Of a stretch of 64,000 nt of DNA, positions 42,360 through 50,141 are shown piece by piece (within the stretch, counting starts at the first letter, position 1; each line of letters begins with the position of its first letter). Made by a program: the position numbers and the translations under genes. The DNA is from MWAR01 sp035388825 (GTDB taxonomy: Bacteria > Muiribacteriota > Ozemobacteria > Ozemobacterales > Ozemobacteraceae). Below the pieces are notes generated by a model. It was not told the origin of the DNA, searched no databases, and saw only the letters and a program-made list of their open reading frames with translations. The DNA lies in contig DAOOQQ010000001.1 in the NCBI GenBank assembly GCA_035388825.1, forward strand, positions 124,001 through 188,000, read 5' to 3'.

Positions 42360-43145
42360 ATGGGTATCCGGGTGAAGGACATCATGGATCCGAATCCGGT
42401 CACGGTGAGTTGCAACGAGACGCTGTTCGGCCTGCGCGAGATCATGATCCTGCGCCAGCCCGAGTGCGTTCTGGTGCTTAACGACGAGCGCCGGGTCGTC
42501 GGGCTGCTGACGCCGTCGCATCTCGCGACCGCCAACGATGCCGACGTCGACGACAAGGTCGAGCGGTTCATGGTGAAGAAGTTCCGTGCCGTCAACGCCA
42601 ACTCGGCCGTGCGCGAAGCCGCCGCCCAGCTTTCGGCGAGTGAGCTCGAGGCGCTTCCCGTGCTCGACAACGCCGAGGAGCTGGTCGGGGTCGTCACCTA
42701 CAAAGACATCGTGAAAGACCTCGTCGAGGACCGCTCGGAGCAGAAGCTGACCCCCGAGAGCGCCGTCATCTACCTGGCCATGACCCGCGACCCGGAGCAG
42801 GAGGAATACTGGCTCCAGAAGGTCGCGAGCGCCGGGTTCCGGGCCGCCATCACCCAGGTCGGGGCCACGGCCGAGAAGCTGCCCATCAAGCTTCGGGAGG
42901 CCACGATCGTCGCCGCCATCGCCCGCTCGGTGATCCGGGAGGATCCGCGCGAGAAGTTCGCCGTCAGCAACGCCGTGCGCGATATCTATAGCCAGTGCAA
43001 TGTCATCAACCCCGGTCTCGGCGGCGGCTTCAAGGTCGCCATCGTCCGGGGCGAGGGCCGGATCGCGGTCGCCGCGTTCGGCCGGTGCGGCCATGCTCTT
43101 GCCAACGGCAACGAGCAGATCTTCATGGGGGGGAACATCATCTGA
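42360..43145 (+). CDS. tandem CBS-domain protein with HutP-like C-terminal domain
   Basis: 261 residues. Two CBS domains (~1-60 and ~65-125; VKDIMDPNPVTVS and LPVLDNAEELVGVVTYKDIV) would bind an adenosyl ligand. Residues ~135-261 resemble HutP, the L-histidine/Mg-dependent RNA-binding antiterminator: SAGFRAAITQVGA, LREATIVAAIARSVI, NPGLGGGFKVAIVRGEGRIAVAAFGR, then a GNE...GGNII close. In Bacillus subtilis HutP the metal is held by His73, His77 and His138; here the matching positions appear to be F200, N204 and N251, so metal/histidine sensing in that form is lost. Probably a ligand-responsive regulator. Upstream of gltX by 1 bp. Confidence 0.7.
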   Translation: MGIRVKDIMDPNPVTVSCNETLFGLREIMILRQPECVLVLNDERRVVGLLTPSHLATANDADVDDKVERFMVKKFRAVNANSAVREAAAQLSASELEALPVLDNAEELVGVVTYKDIVKDLVEDRSEQKLTPESAVIYLAMTRDPEQEEYWLQKVASAGFRAAITQVGATAEKLPIKLREATIVAAIARSVIREDPREKFAVSNAVRDIYSQCNVINPGLGGGFKVAIVRGEGRIAVAAFGRCGHALANGNEQIFMGGNII

Positions 43146-43146
43146 A

Positions 43147-44574
43147 ATGACCGTCAGAGTCCGCTTCGCGCCTTCACCCACCGGGTATCTCCATGTCGGC
43201 GGCGCCCGCACGGCGCTGTTCAACTGGTTGTTTGCCAAACGTCATGGCGGCACGTTCATCCTCCGCATCGAGGACACCGATCTCGAGCGGTCGACCGCCG
43301 AATCCGAGGAGGGGCTGCTGCGCGATCTGCGCTGGCTCGGCCTCACCTGGGACGAAGGCCCCGGCATCGGCGGCCCCCACGCCCCCTACCGCCAGTCCGA
43401 GCGCACGAAGATCTACCAGGAATGGGCGCACCGGCTCGTCGGGACCGGCGCGGCGTATCCGTGCTTCTGCACCGAGGACGAGCTCGAGAAAAAACGCCAG
43501 CAGGCCGAGGCGGAACACCGCTCGCTGCATTACGACGGCACCTGCCGCCGTCTCTCCGCCGAGGAGGCGCAGCGGCGCGTGGCGGCGGGCGAGCCCCACT
43601 GCATCCGCGTCAGCGTGCCGGCGAAGGATTACGCGGTCAACGATCTGGTCCGGGGCCGCGTCGAGTGGAAGTCCGAGACGCTTGGCGACTTCATCATCCT
43701 GCGCTCGAACGGCATGCCGGTCTACAACTTCTGCGTTGTCGTCGACGATGCCGACATGGAGATCACCCACGTCATCCGGGCCGAGGAGCATCTCACGAAC
43801 ACGCACCGGCAGCTGATTCTTTACGAGGCGCTCGGGAAGCCGATTCCGCAGTTCGCCCACGTCTCGCTCATCCTCGGCGCCGACAAGACGAAGCTGTCGA
43901 AACGGCACGGCGCCACCTCGGTCGGCCAGTACGAGACCGACGGCTTCCTCCCCCAGGCGATGGTGAACTTCCTTGCCCTGCTCGGCTGGGCCGAGGGAAT
44001 CGATAAAGAGCTCTATAGCATTCCGGAGCTGATCGAGAAGTTCTCGCTCGAACGGATCAATCCCGCTCCGGCCGTCTTCGATCACACCAAGCTGATCTGG
44101 ATGAACGGCCAGCACATCCGGCTGCTCCCGGTCGAGAAGCTCGCCGAGCTGATCACCCCCGCGATGCGCGGCGCGTATCCCGGCGATGCCCGCATGGAAG
44201 ACGGGGCGTTCCTGAGAAAACTGGCCGCGACGGTTCAGCCGGCCCTGACGGTGATCCCCGACGTCGTGAATGTCGCAAAACCCCTGCTTCATGCCGGGGA
44301 GCCCGCCGATGACGAGGCGAAGGCGGCCCTGACAGCGCCCGAGGTTCCGGCCCTCCTGGCAGCTCTCGCCGAGGAGTTCAAGGGATGTGACTGGCAGCGC
44401 GATCCGATCAACGCCGCGATCAAGGCCGCCGGCAAGAAGGCGGGGGCGAAGGGAAAAGGCCTGTTCATGCCCCTGCGCGTGAAACTGACCGGCAGCTGCC
44501 ACGGCCCCGATCTCATCAATGTGCTCGATCTGCTGGGCCGCGACGAAGTCGTCAGGCGCCTTGGGATATCCTAA
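43147..44574 (+). CDS. gltX: glutamyl-tRNA synthetase
   Basis: 475 residues, class I synthetase charging tRNA-Glu (possibly also tRNA-Gln if an amidotransferase exists). The HIGH-equivalent is FAPSPTGYLHVGGARTALFNW, the KMSKS-equivalent is DKTKLSKRHGATSV, and the C-terminal helical anticodon domain is complete. The start at 43147 lies 1 bp after the CBS-HutP-like stop, so translation is coupled; the longer frame from 43000 overlaps that gene entirely and is rejected. AT-ending codons cluster at 43999-44025. Confidence 0.97.
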   Translation: MTVRVRFAPSPTGYLHVGGARTALFNWLFAKRHGGTFILRIEDTDLERSTAESEEGLLRDLRWLGLTWDEGPGIGGPHAPYRQSERTKIYQEWAHRLVGTGAAYPCFCTEDELEKKRQQAEAEHRSLHYDGTCRRLSAEEAQRRVAAGEPHCIRVSVPAKDYAVNDLVRGRVEWKSETLGDFIILRSNGMPVYNFCVVVDDADMEITHVIRAEEHLTNTHRQLILYEALGKPIPQFAHVSLILGADKTKLSKRHGATSVGQYETDGFLPQAMVNFLALLGWAEGIDKELYSIPELIEKFSLERINPAPAVFDHTKLIWMNGQHIRLLPVEKLAELITPAMRGAYPGDARMEDGAFLRKLAATVQPALTVIPDVVNVAKPLLHAGEPADDEAKAALTAPEVPALLAALAEEFKGCDWQRDPINAAIKAAGKKAGAKGKGLFMPLRVKLTGSCHGPDLINVLDLLGRDEVVRRLGIS

Positions 44575-44598
44575 TGACTATTCAACGGAGTGACCGAA

Positions 44599-47073
44599 AT
44601 GGCTGAACGATACGAATACAACGCGGTGCAGGAAAAGTGGCACAAGGTCTGGGCCGAGAAAAAGATCTACCGCACGGCCGAGGATCACTCGAAGCCGAAG
44701 TTCTACTGCCTCGACTTTTTCCCGTACCCGTCGGGCAACGGCCTGTCGGTCGGCCATCTCCGCAACTACGTGCCGACGGATGTCATCTCGCGCATGAAGC
44801 GCATGCAGGGCTTCAACGTCCTGCATCCGATGGGCTGGGATGCGTTCGGCCTGCCCGCCGAGAACTTCGCGATCAAGATGGGGGTCCATCCCACCGAGAC
44901 GACCGCGAAGAACGCCGCCAACTACCGTCGCCAGCTCAGCCTCGTCGAGTGCTCCTACGACTGGGAGCGCGAGATCAACTCGACCGACCCGGGCTACTAC
45001 AAGTGGACCCAGTGGTTCTTCCTGATGCTGCACAAGCGCGGCCTGGCCTACCAGTCCACCGGCGCCCAGTGGTGGTGCCCGAGCTGCCAGACGATCCTCG
45101 CCAACGAACAGGTCGAGCAGGGCAAGTGCTGGCGGTGTGAGTCCCTGGTCGAAAAGAAAGACCTGAAACAGTGGTATTTCAAGATCACCGAGTATGCGGA
45201 CCGGCTGATCGACGACCTCAAGACCGTCGACTGGCCCGACCACATCAAGAAGATGCAGGAAAACTGGATCGGCCGCCGCACCGGCACGGAAGTGACGTTC
45301 AAGGGCGTGCATCCGCTGACCGGCGAGACGTTCGACATCCCCATCTTCACGACCCGCGTGGACACGATCTTCGGCGTCACCTTCATGACCCTGGCCCCCG
45401 AGCATCCGCTCGTCGAGAAGCTGACCCACCCCGACCGGAAAGCCGCCGTCGAGGCGTATGTGGCCGAGTCCCGCCGCAAGAGCGAGATCGACCGCCTCTC
45501 GACCGACAAGGAAAAGACCGGCACGGCTATCGGCAGCTTCGCGATCAATCCCTTCAACGGCGAGAACGTGCCGATTTATATCGGTGACTATGTGCTGGTG
45601 AGCTACGGCACCGGCGCCGTCATGGCCGTTCCGGCGCATGACGAACGCGACTTTGCGTTTGCGAAGAAGTATGGCCTCCCGGTCCGCGAGGTCATCACCC
45701 CGGCCGGAAAGGCGCAGGGGAATCTTGCCGCCGCCTATACCGAGTACGGCGTGCTGATCGATTCGGGCGAGTTCTCGGGCCTGACCTCCGAGACGTCGAT
45801 GGACCGCATGGCCGCCTGGCTCGAGGGGAAGAACCTCGGCCATCGGCGCGTGAACTACAAGTTTCGCGACTGGCTGATCAGCCGTCAGCGGTACTGGGGC
45901 GCCCCGATCCCGGTCGTGCACTGCGACGGCTGCGGCACCGTGCCTGTCCCGGAAAACCAGCTTCCGGTGCTGCTGCCTCCGATCAAGGAGTTCAAGCCGG
46001 GCCAGGATGGCAAATCCCCGCTCGCCGGCATCTCGGAATGGGTGAACACGACCTGCCCGAAGTGCGGCAAGCCGGCCCGCCGGGAGACCGACACGATGGA
46101 CGGGTTCGCCTGCTCCTCGTGGTATTTCCTGCGGTTCATCGATCCCAAGCTCGACACGGCCCCGTTCGACAAGGCCAAGGCCGCCTACTGGCTGCCGGTC
46201 GATCTCTACGTCGGCGGCGCCGAACATGCCGTCATGCACCTGCTGTACGCGCGGTTCTGGACGAAGGTCATGCAGGACGAGGGGCTGATCCCGTTCGGCG
46301 AGCCGTTCGCGATGCTGCGCAACCAGGGCATGATGCTGGCCCCCGACGGCCAGAAGATGAGCAAATCGAAGAACAACGTCATCACCCCCGACGAGATGGT
46401 CGAGCGGTTTGGCGCCGACACGCTGCGGGCGTTCATCCTGTTCCTGGGCTGCTTCGAGCTCGAGGTCGCCTGGTCGGACGAGGGCATCAAGGGCATGTAC
46501 CGGTTCGTCAACCGCGTCTACGACCTGGTGCAGGAGTATCCGGGCGGCAAGGGCGGCGTGGCTGAGGGCGAGAAGGCCGTCGAGCTGAAGCGGTGGATCC
46601 ACAAGACGATCAAGGGGGTCACGGGCGACATCGAGACGTTCAGCTTCAACACGGCCGTGGCGAAGCTGATGGAATTCGTGAACGCGCTCTCCGACTTCGC
46701 CCGCAACACCGAACTGGCGGGCACGGCGCTGTGGGACGAGGCGGTCGATGCCCTGCTGCTCCTGCTGGCCCCGATCATGCCCTACCTCGCCGAGGAGCTG
46801 TGGGACCGCACCGGCCGCGGCGCGCGGGGTCTGGTCCATCTGCAGGCCTGGCCGAAGTGGGATGAGGCGGCGCTGGTCGAGGATGCGGTGAACCTCCCCG
46901 TCCAGGTGAACGGCAAGCTGCGCGACCAGGTGCGCGTGGCGATCGGCCTCTCCGACGACCAGGTGCGCGAGGCCTGCATGAAGAGCGAGAAAGTCGCGAA
47001 GTTCCTCGAGGGCAAGACGATCGTGAAGTTCATCCATGTGCCGAAGCGCATGGCCAGCTTCGTCGTAAAATAA
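44599..47073 (+). CDS. leuS: leucyl-tRNA synthetase
   Basis: 824 residues, a complete bacterial-type class I enzyme. The HIGH region is FFPYPSGNGLSVGHLRNY, a zinc-type insertion shows CPSCQ ... CWRC, the CP1 editing domain includes FTTRVDTIFGVTFM, and KMSKS is present as QKMSKSKNNVITPDE, with anticodon and C-terminal domains following (VQVNGKLRDQVRV). GGAG nine bases before ATG 44599; the GTG at 44590 would add three residues. It follows gltX by 24 bp and ends the operon at a clear terminator. Confidence 0.97.
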   Translation: MAERYEYNAVQEKWHKVWAEKKIYRTAEDHSKPKFYCLDFFPYPSGNGLSVGHLRNYVPTDVISRMKRMQGFNVLHPMGWDAFGLPAENFAIKMGVHPTETTAKNAANYRRQLSLVECSYDWEREINSTDPGYYKWTQWFFLMLHKRGLAYQSTGAQWWCPSCQTILANEQVEQGKCWRCESLVEKKDLKQWYFKITEYADRLIDDLKTVDWPDHIKKMQENWIGRRTGTEVTFKGVHPLTGETFDIPIFTTRVDTIFGVTFMTLAPEHPLVEKLTHPDRKAAVEAYVAESRRKSEIDRLSTDKEKTGTAIGSFAINPFNGENVPIYIGDYVLVSYGTGAVMAVPAHDERDFAFAKKYGLPVREVITPAGKAQGNLAAAYTEYGVLIDSGEFSGLTSETSMDRMAAWLEGKNLGHRRVNYKFRDWLISRQRYWGAPIPVVHCDGCGTVPVPENQLPVLLPPIKEFKPGQDGKSPLAGISEWVNTTCPKCGKPARRETDTMDGFACSSWYFLRFIDPKLDTAPFDKAKAAYWLPVDLYVGGAEHAVMHLLYARFWTKVMQDEGLIPFGEPFAMLRNQGMMLAPDGQKMSKSKNNVITPDEMVERFGADTLRAFILFLGCFELEVAWSDEGIKGMYRFVNRVYDLVQEYPGGKGGVAEGEKAVELKRWIHKTIKGVTGDIETFSFNTAVAKLMEFVNALSDFARNTELAGTALWDEAVDALLLLLAPIMPYLAEELWDRTGRGARGLVHLQAWPKWDEAALVEDAVNLPVQVNGKLRDQVRVAIGLSDDQVREACMKSEKVAKFLEGKTIVKFIHVPKRMASFVVK

Positions 47074-47085
47074 TGCTGCGAATAC

Positions 47086-47115
47086 AAAGCCCCGGCAGGT
47101 GACCGCCGGGGCTTT
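47086..47115 (+). terminator. terminator after leuS
   Basis: An 11-bp stem (AAAGCCCCGGC with GCCGGGGCTTT) and an 8-base loop, followed by GCTTT. It is 12 bp after the leuS stop and separates the tRNA synthetase genes from the membrane-protein operon that begins at 47140. Confidence 0.8.
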
Positions 47116-47139
47116 GCTTTCGCCGGAGCACGGAGAACC

Positions 47140-47931
47140 ATGAGATTCGACGAGGGTCGGGAAGAGGCGGTCGCGGGCGGAATCCGCGAAGCCCTGGACC
47201 GCGCCGTGGCGCTGGCGTTTCTCGTGACGGCCGGGCTGGTCGGTGCCGGCCACCTCGGCCTCGTCGGAAGCGGCCTCTCCTGGAGCCTCGCCGTCCGCGA
47301 GCCCGTGCTCGTCGAACGGCTTGCCGCGATCGCCGCCTGGGATCTGGGAAGCGCCTTCCTCGTGCTGCGTGCGTGGCGCCGCCCCTGCTGGCGAAGCCGT
47401 GCCGGCGAGGCGCTGCTGGCGCTGATCGCGAGCCTGATCCTGTGGCGGGTTCTTCTGGGGGTGGCCGTCAACCTGGCTGCCGGCATCATTCCGGGACTGG
47501 TTCCGGCCTGGGCGGCCGCTTTTGCGCCCCCCCTGAACGCCGATCTCGTGGGTTCCGGCGTCGGCCTGGCAGGTCTCTGGATGTTCGCGCTCGCGCTCGG
47601 TATCGCGAAGGAAACGATCGCCCGCGGCCTGTTCCGGACCGACGAACGGCTCGATTCCCCCCTGTGCAACCTGTTCGCCTGGCACCACCGGAAAGACGCG
47701 GTGTTCACGCTGCTGGGGACGCTGGCGGCAACGGTCACGGCATGGGGAGGCGCCTCCGCTGGCGGTATGGGGATCGTCGTGGCCATCGTCAAACTGGCTC
47801 TGCTGGGAACGGCGTGCACCGCCCTCGTCTCGCGATGTCTCTCGCCGCTTCTCTCGACGACGGATGTCGCCACCGGGGAACGGAGGCGTGATAAAATGGG
47901 GCCGGCAGGGGAGGATGGGAAAGACGGATGA
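47140..47931 (+). CDS. polytopic membrane protein of unknown function, first gene of the pseudo-ATPase operon
   Basis: 263 residues with about five to six hydrophobic helices (for example ALAFLVTAGLVGAGHLGLVG, LLALIASLILWRVLLGVAV, VGSGVGLAGLWMFALALGIA, VVAIVKLALLGTACTALV). No known family. A short charged N-terminus and the loop KETIARGLFRTDERLD are the only obvious hydrophilic parts. GGAG about five bases before the ATG. Its stop overlaps the next gene's ATG (ATGA), so the two are translationally coupled and probably form a complex. Confidence 0.7.
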   Translation: MRFDEGREEAVAGGIREALDRAVALAFLVTAGLVGAGHLGLVGSGLSWSLAVREPVLVERLAAIAAWDLGSAFLVLRAWRRPCWRSRAGEALLALIASLILWRVLLGVAVNLAAGIIPGLVPAWAAAFAPPLNADLVGSGVGLAGLWMFALALGIAKETIARGLFRTDERLDSPLCNLFAWHHRKDAVFTLLGTLAATVTAWGGASAGGMGIVVAIVKLALLGTACTALVSRCLSPLLSTTDVATGERRRDKMGPAGEDGKDG

Positions 47932-48503
47932 ATGATGTGACGGCGTTTTTCGAGCTGCGTGCCCTCGGCTACTTTTTTGCCCATCTGGGCCAGGTTGTCA
48001 TCGGAACGGGTGTCCTCGGCGCCTTTTTCTGGCTTGCCGTGGCGATGCTTGCCGGCCTGACGGTTGCGATCCTGGTCCTGCTGGTCATGCCGCGCATTCT
48101 CGAAGACTACGTCAAAATTTACAACTGGTATGTGAATTCGGATTTCTACGTGATCTTCGAGGAGAAGATCGAGGTGCGGTTCGTGTTCAAGCTGGTGTTT
48201 CTGCCCATCTACCTGGTGCTCTCCCTGTTTTTCCTCACCGTGAACCTGATGGTGCGCACCGCGTATCACCTTGTCGCCCGCATGAACCTGGTGAGGTGCG
48301 TGAACTGCCGCGCCCGGATCGAGTGGGGCGAGGGGACCGTCACCTGCCATGTCTGCGGGGACCGGATCGTCGGTGCCGTGACCAAGACCTGCCCGGGCTG
48401 CAACGCCAAACCCAACGCCGTGCGCTGCCCCTACTGCGGCTTCCTGGTGTTCATCGATCTCGCCGGCCAGGCGCCGACCAGTCGGGCCGGACGAAAGAGC
48501 TGA
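47928..48503 (+). CDS. membrane protein with a C-terminal double zinc ribbon
   Basis: 191 residues. Two to three hydrophobic helices (FFWLAVAMLAGLTVAILVLLV, FLPIYLVLSLFFLTVNLMV) precede a short cytoplasmic tail with four CxxC pairs (CVNC, CHVC, CPGC, CPYC), enough for two rubredoxin-like zinc ribbons. Such ribbons usually mediate protein or nucleic-acid contacts. It is coupled to the gene before it (ATGA overlap) and separated from the next by 3 bp. Confidence 0.75.
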   Translation: MNDVTAFFELRALGYFFAHLGQVVIGTGVLGAFFWLAVAMLAGLTVAILVLLVMPRILEDYVKIYNWYVNSDFYVIFEEKIEVRFVFKLVFLPIYLVLSLFFLTVNLMVRTAYHLVARMNLVRCVNCRARIEWGEGTVTCHVCGDRIVGAVTKTCPGCNAKPNAVRCPYCGFLVFIDLAGQAPTSRAGRKS

Positions 48504-48506
48504 GCC

Positions 48507-50141
48507 ATGGTCATCCGATCGCGAAACCGGGTATATTATTATGATCGACATATATCAGACGCTTTCTTGCGTCTGGCGGTTGTCGCCCTGGCGTTGTTCG
48601 CCGCCGTTTCCGCCTGGCTGATGCTGCTGCGCACCGACCTCTTCATCGACGCCGTGTTCTGGCCGCGGCTCCAGGACGAGATCGCCGATCTCGCCGGCAA
48701 GGAAGTGACGAAGCTCGGCATGTCGGAGCAATCCCTGCTCACGCGGGTCATGCACGAAATGGAGAAGGACCGGGCCGGAATCACGAAGTTTCCCGAGTAT
48801 GCCGAGCGGTTGTCGCCGAACAACCAGGCGATCGAGCTGATCCGCATGCGGCTGATGGTGCTGCGGCTGATGGTCCGGTCCGTCGGGGCGCTTTTCCTGG
48901 CCCTCTTCATCCTCCTGTTCATCGTCCTTCGGGTGATCTACGGCGGCGCCGAACGTCGCTGGAAGCTGTTCCACTGGCTGTACGGCCAGTTCAACAAGGA
49001 CGGGGTCGCCCGGCAGCCGTACGGCCTGGTCCGTTCGATGACCCCCTTCCAGCGGAAGGTGTTCGAAATGGCCTTCGCCGCCTCGAAGGGGCATCCGGAT
49101 GGCAGCCTCGAGTTCGATCTCGGCAAGATGGCCTCCCAGCTCTGGCCAGGCGAGGAGACGCTCACAGACCGCCGGCGCGGCATGCTCTCGATTGCCTTCA
49201 CCGAGCTGTGCGACGAGTTTTTCTACTTCCAGATTTCGGGACCGAGAGGCGTCGCGATCCGCACCTATTGCCCCCTGATTCCGTTCGAGGAGCAGGTGAA
49301 ACGCGAATGGGTGCGCGATTCCGCCGGCCGCGAAGTCGAAACGTTCACGGCGGGGCGATTCCGGTTTTCGCCGCCGCTGTATGAGGAGCATCTGCGGAAC
49401 CGGTATCCGAAGCTGCCGCATCCCGTAGCTTATGCGCTCGACGACCGGCGCCACCCCTTCGCGTTCCGGATCTACCTGACCCTCTGGGAACTGTTGGTAG
49501 AGCGGAACCGGATCGATCTCGCCTCGGCCGGCCCCGAAGCCGGCAGCACCTCGAGTGCGGTGGAGCTTTCGCTGATGTCGTTGATCGAGCGAGCCTGTCT
49601 CGAGATGAGCGACGGCCATGACGAAAGCCTGCTCGAACAGCTTCATCAGGATCTCGGGCGGCTCAAGGAGCTCGGCTTCTTGCGCGGATGGTCGGTCGAG
49701 GAAAACGGGGAGCCGGTGCATCCCGGGTGGTATCGGACGGGCTCGCTGTTCATCTATGATGCCGCATCGAACACGTATCACATGAATTCCGGCCTCATCC
49801 TCCGGAAGATCTACCGGTTCGATCTGGCCTCCTGGACGGACCTCGAAAAGATCCGCATCGAGCGCCGCCGCTGTGCCTTCGTCGACAACCTGAACACGCC
49901 CTGTTCGCGGCTGGCCATGCCGGGCAGCCCCTACTGCCGGCGCCATGCGAAGGCCCTCGACTTCGAGACGCCGAAGCTGTTCTACGAGAAGGTCAAGGCT
50001 CTCACGGCGCCCGACGAGGGGGATGCAACCAGGGATCCTCAGACCTACACCGAAGCCGATCTCGAGGCAACGCCGGCCGTCATCATCACCCCGCCTCCTC
50101 CGCAGGAACCCCCGCCCGATTCCGAATCCGGGACCAAGTGA
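48507..50141 (+). CDS. membrane protein with large soluble domain and Cys/His cluster, unknown
   Basis: 544 residues. Two transmembrane helices (~19-40 and ~128-150, VGALFLALFILLFIVLRVIYG) enclose a ~85-residue helical loop. The following ~350 residues are soluble and helical, with winged-helix-like segments (LTPFQRKVFEM..., LLEQLHQDLGRLKELGFLRG) but no firm family match. Near 460-490 is CAFVDNLNTPCSRLAMPGSP then YCRRH, a probable zinc site. The C-terminus is Pro/Asp rich. It is 3 bp downstream of the zinc-ribbon gene and overlaps the pseudo-ATPase start (GTGA), which argues for a shared complex. Confidence 0.65.
   Translation: MVIRSRNRVYYYDRHISDAFLRLAVVALALFAAVSAWLMLLRTDLFIDAVFWPRLQDEIADLAGKEVTKLGMSEQSLLTRVMHEMEKDRAGITKFPEYAERLSPNNQAIELIRMRLMVLRLMVRSVGALFLALFILLFIVLRVIYGGAERRWKLFHWLYGQFNKDGVARQPYGLVRSMTPFQRKVFEMAFAASKGHPDGSLEFDLGKMASQLWPGEETLTDRRRGMLSIAFTELCDEFFYFQISGPRGVAIRTYCPLIPFEEQVKREWVRDSAGREVETFTAGRFRFSPPLYEEHLRNRYPKLPHPVAYALDDRRHPFAFRIYLTLWELLVERNRIDLASAGPEAGSTSSAVELSLMSLIERACLEMSDGHDESLLEQLHQDLGRLKELGFLRGWSVEENGEPVHPGWYRTGSLFIYDAASNTYHMNSGLILRKIYRFDLASWTDLEKIRIERRRCAFVDNLNTPCSRLAMPGSPYCRRHAKALDFETPKLFYEKVKALTAPDEGDATRDPQTYTEADLEATPAVIITPPPPQEPPPDSESGTK

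Noticed and set aside
44578..47688. A 1,036-residue minus-strand ORF opposite leuS
   Set aside because: Same antisense artefact of GC-rich codon bias; leuS is unambiguous.
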